DNA of 64,000 bases from Heterohyrax brucei (GCA_028571685.1 CM053164.1:34584501-34648500); one strand, 5' to 3'; shown: positions 33,712-46,108, counted from the stretch's first letter. Numbers and translations are program-made. Notes: generated by a model not told the origin, from the letters alone.

Positions 33712-36057
33712 GGCGGGGCCAAGGTGGCAGAGTAGTTAAAGATGCTTCCTGTGGTCCTTCTTCCAACAAAGAATTGAAAAAATAAGTAAATCAATTATAT
33801 ACCAAAATATGTAAGTTTTTAAGGCAAAGTTGAAGAATCAGATGGAGTGGCAGGGGTATGGAGAGATGGTTCAGTAGTAGGGAGGAATTGCTAGACCTGG
33901 CCTTGTGGGAACTGGCACCCAGCAGCTGAATTAGCTGGTGCAAGTGCAGTGAGGCAAACAGAGTTGTTCAGGATGCATTTTCCACATCAAGAGAGACTGA
34001 GCAGTGCAGAGGCCACTAATGTCTCTGGAATCAGCGAAAAGGGATGCTCAATCACCAAAAGATAAGTACACGCATCTGACCTACCACACTGATCTAAAGA
34101 TACCCCATTTGGGAAAAACTTCTCTTCCATTTACCTGCCTGTTTTCCACTCTGCATTGAGTCTAAGCTGGCTTAGGGACTGGTGAATCCCATGGGCCAGA
34201 AGCAGAACTTACCAGGCACCCTGAGCTATTCTACGTGCTTTCAAAGAGGAACAAATTAACAAGTGGCAAAAATAATTGCACAGCTGCTCTAAGCCCAACT
34301 CAGTGCAGAGACAGTTCCTTTGCCTAGGAACAGGCATAAGGAGTCCATGTGTTTTAAATGGCTTTAACACAAACATAGACCTATGTGGGCCCATTTTAAC
34401 AGTGTAGGCACTCATTAGCACAGTACAATAAGGTATGTACCTGAAGAATTAGCTATATCAGCTATATAGTAAAGAGGCAGGTTGGTGACATTTGACACAA
34501 CTCTATTACAGAGAGTCCTCACTTGCCCCCATCAGGAGTCTGAAAACTGGTTATTCCGCCCACATCACCTTGTCGCCTATGGTAGGAGTCCTAGAATAAG
34601 TTGTGCCTCCCAGTTCTTACATCCAACACCACTGGATGCCCATAGTTTGGCTGCAAAACCCACACACTTACACACTCTAGGGAACAGGAACACACTTTCC
34701 TAACAGACACTCAGGACTGGTCGTTAGACCCCTACCTCCTTCAGTGTATGACCCGCTACTGCAGCCAGATAGCCAAGCCAAGCGCCGTCGAGTCTGCAGC
34801 CAGATAACCGTACCTAAACCACGCACCTCTGTCAGTTTAGGACTGTGGGTAAGAAGCTCTATCACACACTTAATGATCAACAGCCTGGACAGCTGAGCTG
34901 AATCCATACAAGAGAATTAAGCAAACTCCTGGGCTAGTAACATAACCTAGTAACAGCTCTAACTACCTGGTGACAGGATGTTAGAGTTTCAAAGACTCCA
35001 GCAATCAAACTAGCTCAAAAAAGTAGCCTATTTGGCATATCAGAAAAAAAAAGAAGCTAGGGCACAGTAAGTAAACAAAATAAATAAGTTCAATAACTTA
35101 TTGCTGGCTCTGAGACAACAGTAAATATGAAGTAACATAAAGAGGCAGAACACGGTGGCTACAGTAAGATCACAAAATAAAGAATCAAGAAATTCCCAGA
35201 TTAAGAGAGCTTTCTGGAATTACCAAATGAAAAATGAAAGAGATTAAAACACAGAACTCTTCAAGAGATCAGGAAGGAGATCATGCTAAACACAAAAGAA
35301 GCCAAAGATTATAGAGAAAAAAACAACAAAGCAACATAAGAAGATTACAAGAGAGCATAATGACAACTAAAAAGGCTGTAAGAATCCATAGAGAGACACA
35401 GAATAGAAATCCAGGAGATAAACTATAGAATTTTAGAATTAGATAACTGAATAGAACATCAGAAGGGCAGAAGTGAGGCAATAGAAATCTAAATCAGGGA
35501 GACTGAAGATGAAGCACGTGATACTAATGTATTTGAAGAAAAATCAGATAAAAAATGTAAAGAATAAAGAAACCCTAATAAATATGCAGAATTTTATCAA
35601 GAGGCATAACCTATGAGTGATTAGAGTATCAGAACAGGAACAGATAACAGAAAATACAGAGAATTGTTGATTTGTTGGGAGAAAATCTGGAAATGAAACC
35701 CTAGAAGAAATGTACAATTTCTAGGAACACATTACTTATTTAAATGAGCACAAACAGAGGTAGAACAACCCAATAAACCCATTTAAAAAGTAGAGATTGA
35801 AAAGGTAATTTAAAAACAGCCAACCAAAAAGAAAAGAACCTAGCCCTGAGAGCTTCAGTTGAGAGTTCCAGCAAACTTTCAGAAATGTTACCATCACTAC
35901 TACTAAGGGTATCTCAGAAGATATAAAAGGATAGAATACACCCACACTCATACTATGAAGGCAGTATAACGTTGATATCTAAACCAGGTAAAGACATCAC
36001 AAATAAAGAAAATTACAGACCAATATCCCTCATGAACCCAGTCCTAAACAAAATTCT
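33712..36057 (+). mobile_element. Older L1, 5' part, cut off by RTE
   Basis: Starts with an L1-like 5' end (GGCGGGGCCAAGGTGGCAGAG) and runs through a 5' UTR. ORF1-like text lies at 35000-35700, and an ORF2 reverse transcriptase piece follows (35960-36050, encoding [20 protein letters not shown]-like text). The endonuclease region is missing between them, which points to an internal deletion. The element ends abruptly where the minus-strand RTE begins. Confidence 0.75.
34772..34793 (-). repeat. 22-bp AfroSINE-tail micro-insertion with 13-bp duplication
   Basis: The inserted text GCCAAGCCAAGCGCCGTCGA(GT) is the reverse complement of the AfroSINE 3' tail (ACTCGACGGC...TTGGCTTGG). It is bracketed by CTGCAGCCAGATA at 34759-34771 and 34794-34806, a perfect 13-bp target duplication. 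It is a retroposition event so 5'-truncated that only the tail remains. Confidence 0.82.
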
Positions 36058-36765
36058 GTTGCCATTAGGTACCATTAAGTCTGTTCTGACTCACAGAAAC
36101 CCTGTAAAAAACAGAACACTACAAGGTTCTGCTACTTGCCCCCAATCATTTTTATGCATAAGACCACTGTTGCAGCCACTGCGTCAGTCTAACTCATTGA
36201 AAGTCTTCCTGTTTATGCTGACTCTCTACCAAGCATAATGTCCCTCTCTAGAGATTAATCCCTTCTAATAATGTGTCCAAAGAGTTTAAGACATAGTGTC
36301 ACCATCCTTGCTTCCAAGAAGCACACTGATTGTACCTCTTCCAGAAAAGATGTGTTTGTTCTTCTGGCAGCCCATGGTACACAACAATCTTCTCCAACAC
36401 TACAATTCAAACGCATCAATTCTTCTTCTGTCTTCCTCATTCATTGTTCAGATTTTGCATGCATATGATGTGATTAAAAATACCATAGCTTGGGTGAGCC
36501 ACACCTTAATCCTCAAGGTGACATCTTTACTTATCAACACTTTAAAGAGATATTCTCAGCAGATTTTCCCAATGTAATGAGGCTTGTGATCTCTTGACTG
36601 CTGCTTCCATGGACATTGATTGTAGAACCAAGTAAAAGAAAATCCTTAACAGCCTCAATCTTTCTTCATTTATTAATATGTAACTTACTGGTCCAGTTGT
36701 GAGGATTTTTCTTTCCTTGATGTTGAGGTACAATCCATACTGAATGCTCTGAGTTTTGATCTTCG

Positions 36766-37074
36766 TCAGTCTTTCAAATCTTCTTCACTTCCGGGAAACA
36801 AAGTTGTGTCATCTGCATAATACAGGTTGTTAATGAGTCTTCCTCTAATCCTCAGGCCTCCTTCTTCATATAGTCCAGTTTCCTGCATTATTTGTTGGGC
36901 ATACAGATTGAAAGGACTTGGTGAAAGGATACAACCCTGACACACACCTTTTCTGACTTTAAATCTTGCAGTGTTACTGTGTTCTGTTCTTACACCTGCC
37001 TTTTGATCCACGTACAGATTCCTCATAAGCACAATTAAGTATCTGTAATTCCCATTCTCAAAAATATTATCCAC
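36766..37074 (-). pseudogene. RTE reverse transcriptase piece with intact YADD
   Basis: A 102-residue frame from the palm of the RTE polymerase: MDNIFENGNYRYLI, KVRKGVCQGCILSPSPFNLY, then RLINNLYYADDTTLF and SEEDL. The YADD metal-binding motif is kept, unlike at 21783. Upstream pieces of the same polymerase lie at 37035-37226 and 37282-37540 (the latter encodes a PTNWKKSIFMPIPKKGD stretch typical of RTE). Confidence 0.82.
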
Positions 37075-38308
37075 ACAGTGAGTGCCTCTGAATAGTCAAT
37101 GAAACAGGTAAACATCTTTCTGGTATTCTCTGGTTTCAGCCAAGATCCAGTTGATGTCAGCAGTGATATCCCTGCTTCCATGTCCTCTTCTAAATCCAGC
37201 TTGAATTTCTGGCAGTTCCCTGTCAATACAGCTGCAATTGCTTTTGAATGAACTTAAACAAAATTTTACTTGTGTGTGATATTAACGATATTGTTCAATA
37301 ATTTGCATGTTCAGTTGGATCACCTTTCTTGGGAATAGGCATAAATATGGATTTCTTCCAGTTGGTTGGCCAGGTAGCTGTCCTCCATAGATGGCATAGA
37401 TGAAAGAGCACTTCCTGTGCTGTATCTGTTTGTTGAAACATCTGAGTTGATATTCTATCAATTTCTGGAAACTTGTTTTTTGCCAATGGCAAAATATATT
37501 GGCTTTGACTTCTTCCTTCATTACCATCGTTCCCAATCATTTGCTACCTCTTTAGATCTTTGAACGCTGACCACTTCTTTCTGTTATAATGACTGCATTT
37601 TGATGTTTACTGAGTCATTTAATATTTTCCCTGTAGAATTCCTTCCTTCATTATGGTCACTCCAGGCTTGAATTCTTTCTTCAGTTCTTACAACTTGAGA
37701 AGTGCAGAGTGTGTTCTTCCCTTTTGATTTTCAAACTCCAGCTCTTCACACGTGTCATTATAATACTTTACTTTATCTTCTCCAGTCACCCTTTGAAATC
37801 TTCAGTTCTTTTACATCATAATTTCTCCCTATTGCTTTGGCTACTCAAAATTCAAGAGGAAGTTTCAGAATCTCTTCTGACATCAATTTGGTCTTTTCTT
37901 TCTTTCCTGTCTTTTTTAATGATCTCTTACTTTCTTCACAGATGAGATCTTTGATGTCATTCCATGACTCTTCTAGTCTTTGGTCACTAATGTTTAACAC
38001 ATCAAATCTGTTCTTGAGATGGCCTCTAAACTTATGTAGGATAGCCTAAAGGTCATACTTTGGCTCTTGTGAACTTGCCACAACTTTATTGAGTTTCAGT
38101 TTGAATTTGCATAAGAGCAGTTGATGGTATGTGCTGCAGTCAGTACCTGGTCTTGTTCTGATTGCTGCTATTGAGCTTTTCCATCATCTTTTTTTCTACA
38201 GATGTAGTCAATTTGATTCCTGCGCATCCCATCTGGTGAGGTCCATGTGTACAGTTGCTGTTTATTTTGGTGAAAAAAAGTATTTGCAATAAAAAAGTCA
38301 TTGGTCTT

Positions 38309-38830
38309 ACTCAGGACTGGAAGAACCAGATGGTGCCCAGACACCACCAGTGATAGCCACAATGGAGCTCACAAAGGTGAGTCTCACTGGCATCACAAGA
38401 ATAAAAAGCAGTGCACCCTGAGATCTCCACTAAAAGACCACAATTGATGGTCCAGCAGCTTCAGGGTTCCCCTGGGAACAGGGCCCCTGGCCCTGATGCT
38501 GACCTTGCCCATAAATCGTAATGAAGGTCCACTCCGGACAGGAATGGATTTGACCTGGTGACACAGGGTGACCATATATTAGGTGTACTTCCTCGACGGC
38601 ACTTGGCTTATTGTTCTATGCATCTATATGACATCATCCTGCTGAACTCTTGCTGGAGGAAGAACAGGGGTGGAGAGGAGTGGAAAGGAAACTTAGGAGT
38701 TTGGGACACCTATGGAGCAGAGAGGAAGAGTGTTCTGTCATCCGGCAGGGAGAACAGTGGAAGCTGCGTATAGGTGGGCATGCAAATTTATATGGGAATG
38801 TACATTTTCACTCAATCATAATTAAAAAAG
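38309..38830 (+). mobile_element. 5'-truncated L1 inside the RTE
   Basis: A 522-bp L1 3' UTR, plus strand, with an A-rich tail. The 17-bp sequence AAAAAGTCATTGGTCTT is repeated at 38292-38308 and 38831-38847. Removing the L1 and one repeat restores the RTE endonuclease text, so the L1 is younger than the RTE. Confidence 0.92.
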
Positions 38831-40071
38831 AAAAAGTCATTGGTCTTGCAAAATTCTATCATGCCATCTCCAGCGTCATTTCTTTCACTGAGGCAGTATT
38901 TTCCAACTACTGATCCTTCTTCTTTATTTCCATCATTTGTATTCCAATCACCAGTAATTAACAATGCATCCTTATTACATGGCCAATTAATTTCAGACTT
39001 CAACAGCTGGTAAAAGCTTCAATTTCTCTGGCTTTGACACTAGTGGCTGGTGCATAAATATGAATAATAGCCATATTAAATGCCCTTCTTGTAGGCATAT
39101 GGATATTACACTACCATTGACAACATTGTACATCAAGACAGATCTTGAAATGTTCTTTTTGATGATGGATGCAACACCATTCCCTTCAAATTTTTATTCC
39201 TGGCATAGTAGACCATATGATTGTCTGATTCCAATTTTCCTAGATTCATACTTCATACATTTCACATTCCCATGTTTCTTCTCATTTTGAGTCATGCCAC
39301 ATCAGCGAATGGAGGTCCTGAAAGCTTTACTCCACTCATGTCATTAAGGTCAACTCTCATTGGAGGAGGTATTGCTCTTCCAGTCATCTTTTGCCTTCAA
39401 GTGTCTTCCAACCTAGGGGGCTAATTTTCTGGTACTGTATCTGACAATGTTCCACTGCTATCGATAATATTTTCACTGGATGATTATTTTCAGATGTAGA
39501 TTGTCAGATCCTTCATCTTATTCTATCTTAATCTGAAAACTCAGCTGAAATCTTTCCACCATGGGTGATCCTGCTGATATCTGAATACCAATGGCATAGC
39601 TTCTAGCATCACAGCAACATGCAAGCCCCTACAGTATAACAAATCAATTGAGATGCTTTCAGAAATGGATGTCACTTTAAAAGAGTTTGTATACATCAAA
39701 AAAAAAAAAAAGAATGTGGAAATTGTTGAATACCATTAATATCACATACTAGCAAAACTTTGCTGAAGATAATTGAAAATTTACTGCAGCCATACATCAA
39801 CAAAGAATTGACAGCAGTTCAAGCCTGACTGAGAAGGGATTATGAAGAAGGGATATCATTGTTGATGTCAAATGAGTCTTGGCCTAAAGCAGACCATGCT
39901 AGAAAGTTGTTTACCTGTGTTTTATTGACTACATGAAGACATTGCACTGTGTGGTTCATAATATATTATGATAACTGTGCAAAGAACTCCAAAACACTTA
40001 GCTCATATGATCCTACGCATTGAACATAAGCTAGTCTTTCAAACACGACAAGCGGATGAAAACAAAACAAA

Positions 40072-40228
40072 AACAAATCCACTGCCATTGAGTTAGTTCC
40101 TCATAGCAACCCTACGCCAAGTAGAACTTCCCTATGGAGTGTCCAAGAAGCACCTGGCAGATTTGAACTGTCAGCCTTCTGGTTAGCAGCTGTAACACTT
40201 AACCATCATACCATGAGGGCTTTCATAC
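40072..40228 (-). repeat. AfroSINE inside RTE
   Basis: CCACTGCCATTGAGTTAGTTCC... through ..TTCTGGTTAGCAGCTGTAAC to ..ACCATCATACCATGAGGGC, the reverse complement of AfroSINE. Confidence 0.82.
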
Positions 40229-40620
40229 TGCATGGTTTTTAAATGGAAAGTTGTGTGACAGGTTTGTAAACATTCACCTTTCTTTTGGAAACTGTACACT
40301 GAATAAGTAATTCATGAAGCTTGCCAGGTTACATGAAGAAAAATGTGATTGGGGAAGATTCATTACAAATCTGTGATATGCAGATGGCACAATTTTGCTT
40401 TCAGAAAATGAAGATGACTTGAAGCACTTACTGATAAAGATACAAAACTACAAAATTTATTATGGATTATACCTGAACATAAGGAAAAGCAAAAGTCCTC
40501 ACAATTTGATCAGTAAACAACATCATGAAAAATGGAGAAAAGATTGAAGTTGACAAGGCTTTAATGCTATTTGGGTCAACAACTGATGCCCATGGAAGTG
40601 ACTGTTAAGAAATCAAATGA

Positions 40621-40704
40621 TCACTCTGCAACATATAGGTGGGCATGTAAATTTATATGGGGATGTACATTTTCACACAGTCATAATTAAAAAAAGGAAA
40701 AAAT
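40621..40704 (+). mobile_element. 84-bp L1 3' terminus
   Basis: Only the last part of the L1 3' UTR (ATATAGGTGGGCATGTAAAT...) with its A-rich tail. It is flanked by the 11-bp duplication AAATCAAATGA at 40610-40620 and 40705-40715. Confidence 0.82.
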
Positions 40705-41249
40705 AAATCAAATGAAATATTGTACTGGGTAAATCTAACTCAAAATCCTTCTAAAAAGCAATGTAGTCACTTTGAGATCTAAAGTTTGCCTGACTGAAGT
40801 CATGGTCTTCTCAATTGCCTCATAAGCGTGCAAAAGCTGAACAATTGAAAAGTATAGCCAAAGGAGAATTTATACATCAAATTGTGCTCTAGGCAAAGAA
40901 TAATTAGTATGTCATGAACTGCCAAAAGAAGAAGAAGAATCAAAAAAAAAAAAACCAATGCTACAATAAATAAAACCAGAAGTCTCCTTAGAAGAGAGGA
41001 TAATGAGACTTTGGGTTATTTTATGTCAGGCAAGTCATCCTGGAAGACACATTCGTAGAAAAGGATATCATGCTTGTTAAAGTGGAGGATCAATAAAGAT
41101 GAGGGAAACCCTCAGTGAGATCAACTGATAGAATAGTCACAACAACAGATCATGAAGATGGCATAGGACCATCCAGTGTTTCATTCCATTGTATCTAATG
41201 TCACCATGGGTCAGAACAAACGCAAAGGCAACTAACAACAGTAGCAGCA

Positions 41250-41477
41250 GCAAAAGAACCAAAAGAAATACATATATGGGAAACATATAGTCTTAAATAA
41301 CTAATGGATTTAACAGGAAAATACAGTGGAAAGTACAAAATATTTAGAATTTAATGACAATAAGTGGAATTATATTTAACATTTGTGGGATATAGTGAAT
41401 AGAAACTAGAGATTTATTATGTTATTGAAAGTACTTTTAAACAGAACCATTAAAAGTAAATGGGTTAAGAGCAAAGA
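41250..41477 (+). mobile_element. Old L1 ORF2 fragment, left part
   Basis: Text such as 'acatttgtgggatatag...ttaaaagtaaatgggttaagag' resembles the L1 ORF2 linker between endonuclease and polymerase. It appears to continue at 44345 after the younger L1 insertions. Confidence 0.45.
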
Positions 41478-42311
41478 CTCAGGACAGAGTCAAGATGGCA
41501 GGCTAGACACATGTATCCTTAACTCACTCAGAAACCCAAGGCCTGGATTGTGAATTGAACAGAGGCTTCTGGACACCCAGTGGGCCCTCGGACATGGAAT
41601 AGGGATGTCAATTTGAACTACATGGCACTGAACAGGAAACTTCTCTTTTGCTGACCCTCACCGTTGTGGAATGGCCAGCTCTAGCAGACTGAAGATAATT
41701 GGTGTTTTTAAAATTTTTTTCTTTCTCTTAGCTGGCAGGTGGAAAGAGAACCCAGAAGACAGAAAGACCCATATGAATGGGTGACTATATCAACATACAA
41801 CCAGAAGAACCAGATGGTACCTGGCCAACTCCAGTGACAGCCATGATGGGGCTCACAAAATTGAGTCCCAGTGGCAATAAGAAAATAAGAAGGGATGCAC
41901 CCTGGGAACTCCACTAAAAGACCACAATTGATGGTCCAAAAGCCTAGAGGTTTCCCTGGGAGCATGGCCACCTAGACCGGAAGCTGCCCCTAATCATAAA
42001 TCATTACGGAGTTCAACTCCTCAGACAGGAATGGACTGGACTCGGGGAAAGAGAATGACCATACCGTGTGTACACCTTATGGTTCCATGTATCTATAGGA
42101 TATCGCCCAACTGGCCTCTTACTAGAGGGGAGTGGAGAAGGTTGAGAAGAGGGAACAGGGGATTGTTAAGAGGTTATGACTTGTATAGAACAGAAAGGAG
42201 GAGTGTGCTATTACCAGGCAAGGAGAACAGTCGGAGCTGCACATAGGTGAGCATGCGAATTTAAACTGGATTGTACGCTTTTACTCAATCACAATAAATA
42301 AAAAATATAAA
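41478..42311 (+). mobile_element. Mini-L1: 5' UTR fused to 3' UTR
   Basis: The first ~265 bases (ACAGAGTCAAGATGGCAGGC...) match the L1 5' UTR of the copies at 9685 and 25091. At about 41742 the sequence switches to L1 3' UTR (AAAGAGAACCCAGAAGACAG), which in the full copy begins near 31793. ORF1, ORF2 and most of both UTR interiors are absent. The junction has a GG(A) microhomology, not a GT-AG splice. It is non-autonomous and about 830 bp long. Confidence 0.82.
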
Positions 42312-44340
42312 AAGAATTTCAAATCAAAACTACATGGTGAGATATCAACTTACCCCAACAAGGTTTGCCATGATCCAAAAAACACAAACAACAAATGTGG
42401 GAGAGGTTGTAGAGAAATTTGAACTCTCCGACACTGCTGATAGGATTGCAAAATGGTACAACCTCTTTGGAAAGCAACTTGATGCTTCCTTAAAAAGCTG
42501 GAAATAGATATACCATTTGAGCTGGTAATAACCACTGCTTGGAATATATCCTACAGAATCAAGGGCAGTCACACAAACAGAAACATGCACACAAATGTTT
42601 ATTGCAGCATAGTCCACAATAACAAAAAGATGAAATCAACTCAGATGTCCAACAACAGATGAGTGGATAAATAAACTATGGTATGTATACTCAGTGGAAC
42701 ACTATACAATGATAAACAACAATGATGATTTTAGTAAGCATCTCCCAATTTGGTTTTAATTGGAAGACATTATGTTAGATTAAATTAATCAGCAGCACAA
42801 GGCCAAATATTGTATGAGACCCCTACTGTAAAGACTTAAAAGCAGACTCATGTACAGAAGAAAAGACTCTTTGATGGCTGCAAGGGTCCAAAGGGAGGGA
42901 GGGAGAGGGCTGATTATAGATAGCTGATAGAAAGTTGGTTGAGTCAAATCAGCGACAGGACACATTAGAAAGAAAATCAATTTAAATGGACCAACATAAC
43001 CTGAAGACTCTTCCAATGTTAACCAGTAGTGAAAGGGAGGCCTTAGCCAGCCTGATTCCGTCTTACTACAAACAGCAGAACAGTATTTAAGACAGTAATT
43101 AGTACAACCATGATTTAAACGTTGAATCCTGAGAGCTTGATCTCCCCCTTCCGTTAGAATTTAACTTGTACTGATCATAAGTCACACAGTATACTTTCCT
43201 CTTAGAATACGGATTAACTGCTCTGTTGATATACTTTAAATTATTCTCAAAGACTACTGAACTGAATCACCAGGTAGTTGGATGGTTATCAAGCCCCAAC
43301 TTGTTGGAGCCATGGAGACCCACACAAAAAATGTTCTTTAAACATCAAAAGAATTACTTACAAGGGCTGAGAAAAATATTAACCAGTGTCCCCCTGCTTA
43401 GTGAACCTATATAAACTCCAGGCTTAGCCTACACAGGCAGTCAAGCTTTAGAGGAAGTGATTCCCCCTTGTCTCGTGTGTTGGCACTCAATAAACGTCCT
43501 CATTTAATTACCTCACTTCCTGTCTCAGTATTGGCTTAGCAGACAGGTGGCATGGATCTGCTATTGTGGTTACAATACGGTAAGGACAGAGTAGCAGGGG
43601 CGGGGGTGTGGAGACCATGCTCTCAGGGGACTTTGAGGCCAATTGGCATAACTAACCTATTACTAAGAGAGTCTTCTCCACCCCATATTGATGAGTGGCA
43701 TCTAAGGTATTAAAAGCCAGAGCGCTGCCATCTGAGCTACACCAAGTGGTCCTAACTCAGCAGGAACAGATGAAAGGGGAAAGAGAACCCAGAAGACAGA
43801 AGATAGAAAGTTGATGACTACATCAACATGTGACGAGAAGAACCAGCTGGTGCTAGGCCACCACCAGTGACAGCTTTGAAGGGGCTCACAAAGTTGAGTC
43901 TCAGTGGCAATATGAGAATAAAAAGTGGTATACCCTGAGAACTCCACTGAAAGACCACAACTGATGGTCTGAAGGCCTGGGGGTTCCCCTGGGAGCATGG
44001 CCTCGAGACCTGATGCTGCCCCTGTCCATAAATCATTACTGAGGTCAATTCCTCGGATAGCAATAGATTGGACTCAGTGACACAGAGTGATCATATAGTG
44101 TGTGCACTTTATGGTTCTATGCATCTATAGGATGTCATCCTACTGGCCTCTTACCAAAGGGGCTTGGAAACGCTGGGGAAGAAGGGACAGGAGAGTGTTA
44201 AGAAGATATGACTTGTATAGATCAGAAAGGAGGAATGTTCTCTCATCGGGCAAGGAAAGCAATAAATAGGAGTTGCACATAGGAGGGCATGCAAATTTAA
44301 AGTGTATTGTAGACTTTCACTCAGTCACAATAAATAAAAA
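42312..44340 (+). mobile_element. 5'-truncated L1 (end of ORF2 plus 3' UTR)
   Basis: Begins inside the ORF2 C-terminus (the same text as 30850-31000), continues through the 3' UTR and ends in an A-rich (AAATAAATA) tail. A solo LTR interrupts the 3' UTR at about 43030-43572. It follows the mini-L1 with no host sequence between them. Confidence 0.85.
43030..43572 (+). mobile_element. Solo LTR of an unassigned ERV
   Basis: Foreign block inside the L1 3' UTR with LTR architecture: TG start, TATA-like CTATATAAACTCC near 43407, CAATAAACGTCC polyadenylation signal at about 43488, and a TTACA end. The L1 text resumes directly on both sides. Flanking repeats have decayed and the family is not recognised. 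Confidence 0.62.
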
Positions 44341-44635
44341 TAAATAAATAAAAATCAATGAGTTAAAATTTAAACTCAAGAAGGTAGAAAAAGAAAAATA
44401 GTGTAAATCAAATGAATGAAGGAAATAGTATAGATCAAATCGAAGTGTAAATTAATATAGAGAAAATTGAAGATAATCAGTAAATTAGAAGATGATTCCT
44501 TGAAAGCAGTCACACAATAGAATATTCTGAAGAAAGAGTGATAAAGAACAGAGAATGAAAGAGAGGAACAAAGTACTAAAAGACAGTATCAGAAATGAAA
44601 AATAAAATACGAGTACATATAGATTTTTTTAAAGT
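44341..44635 (+). mobile_element. Old L1 ORF2 fragment, right part
   Basis: AACTCAAGAAGGTAGAAAAAG and the text to 'agtatcagaaatgaaaa' match the L1 ORF2 linker. AATG(G/A)GTTAA occurs both here (about 44358) and at about 41459, a possible 10-bp duplication around the whole inserted L1 block. Confidence 0.5.
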
Positions 44636-44639
44636 AACA

Positions 44640-45475
44640 TTTTATCAATTTTTGACCAAAGTTTATAGATTAGGTTTTCGTTTGACACTTTCCACACAAA
44701 TTTTTCGTTGATGTTTGTTACATTTATGTAAATGTGTCAACATTCTCTTTGTGTTCTGTTTGTTGACTTTCCAGGACTCTACTATCCCTTCCCCATTGTC
44801 TTTTCTTCTTCCCTTTTGAGGAATTGTTGACTTTCAGGTCTCATACTGATAGTTTTTTACAGGTAATATATTCTATTTTGCATGCCACTCTTCTATTTCA
44901 CTAAAAGATGATCTCTAGACCTAGGTTCTAGGTTCACAGAATGTCTCAGGGTGATAGTCTCAGTGGGTCTTCTGCTTTCTAATTTTCCAGCTTGTCTAGC
45001 TTTTTATTTTTTAAAAATAGGAATTATGCTTCTGCTCCACACTTTTCTCCCATTCTACCAGGGATCAGTTATTGCGGCCTATATCAGAATGGTTGGTGGT
45101 GGTAGCTAGGCAACATAGCTTATATTTCTCTGGCCCAAGTATAGAAGAGATCGTGGATATTTTAGACTTGTTTATTCACTGTGCTTTCAGTTACTTTTTC
45201 ACTATTTTGCTCCTGGCCAATTGAAATCCTTAGATGTGCCTTAGACCATCACTTACAAGCTTTTAAGACCTATCCTACTCACATTGCTAGGATGCAGATC
45301 ATGATTTTTGTGAACTATGTTGTACAAATTAACTGGGTCATTCCACAACGCTATGGTCCTAAATTTTCAAACCCAGGAACCAGGGTTGGAAGGTGTTGGT
45401 TGTGTCTGAAGAAAATCTGTATTTCTGTGTTCAATCAATGTATGCATCTGCTCCTACATATATGTATTTACAGTT
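44640..45475 (-). mobile_element. L1 3' UTR, second subtype
   Basis: Minus-strand L1 3' UTR, related to the fragment at 16322-16615 and to 53736-54800. It includes the 'ttgactttcaggtctcatactgatag' and 'tggtggtggtagctaggcaacatag' stretches typical of this subtype. Confidence 0.6.
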
Positions 45476-45496
45476 AGCGACGGAGACTTCTGGAAA

Positions 45497-45595
45497 CTTA
45501 GTAGCACAGTAATCAAGAGCATGGCTGTTAATCAAAAGGTCAGCAGTTCAAACCCACAAGCCACTCCCTGGAAACCCATGTTTCCATTACCAATG
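45497..45595 (+). repeat. AfroSINE head fragment
   Basis: GGTCAGCAGTTCAAACCCAC is the B-box region of the AfroSINE tRNA-like head, preceded by a degraded GTGGCGCAGTGGTTAAG equivalent. The 3' half is missing. Confidence 0.75.
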
Positions 45596-45599
45596 CTGT

Positions 45600-46108
45600 G
45601 AACTAAATTCTGTTAAATTGTGCCCCCCCCAGAATATGAGTATCAGTTTGAATAAGCCAAGAGTCCCAGTATTATGTGATTTTCCACAATTTTGTCATCT
45701 GGTATGAATTTCTTATGTGTTATAAATATGATGTTAATAAGATGGCATTAAGTGCAATTATGTTGATTAGATCTATAAGATCAGATTGTGCTTTAAGCCC
45801 ATCTCTCTTTAAATAAAGCAGAGAGGTGAACAGAGAGACAGGAGGACTTTTTACCACCAAGAAAGCAGCACTAGGAGCAGAACATATCCTTTGGACCCGA
45901 AGTCCCTGCACATACGAAGCTCCTAGATCAAGGGAAGATTGATAACAAAGAGCTTTCTCTAGAGTCAACAGCAAGAGGGAACTTTTCCCTGGAGCTGATG
46001 CTCTGAATTTGGACTTCTAGCCTACTAGACTATGAGAGAACAGACTTCCATTTATGAAACATTTGCCTTTGGTATTTCTGTTAAAGCAGCACTAGATAGC
46101 TAAGACAA
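45600..46108 (+). mobile_element. MaLR-like (ERVL-MaLR) solo LTR
   Basis: Opens like other MaLR LTRs (aaattgtgccccccccagaatatgag), has AATAAA-like and purine-rich motifs, and ends TGTTAAAGCAGCACTAGATAGCTAAGAC. The same family recurs at 51150, 52475 (minus) and 59006. Confidence 0.65.

Larger units (their letters stand above)
36058..39640 (-). mobile_element. Near full-length RTE-type LINE, split by an L1
   Basis: The most complete RTE in the window, about 3.06 kb without the inserted L1 (38309-38830). On minus the endonuclease comes first: 38812-39003 carries LLITGDWN, and 38168-38362 carries RRNQIDYI. The polymerase follows: 37035-37226 encodes KMFTCFIDY, and 36766-37074 encodes VCQGCILSPSPFN and YADDTTLF, an intact catalytic box. 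The 3' end is at 36058-36700. The 5' end is the sequence also found joined to a 3' tail at 7958-8345. Frameshifts throughout make it inactive. Confidence 0.85.
39690..41245 (+). mobile_element. Third RTE copy, with two later insertions
   Basis: Plus-strand RTE polymerase and 3' end (39895-39990 parallels 5110-5160; 40375-40410 parallels the YADD region; 41140-41240 is the 3' end with ...CAACTAACAACAGTAGCAGC). It is interrupted by an AfroSINE (40072-40228) and by a very short L1 (40621-40704). It lies immediately after the minus-strand RTE, giving a head-to-head pair. Confidence 0.78.
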
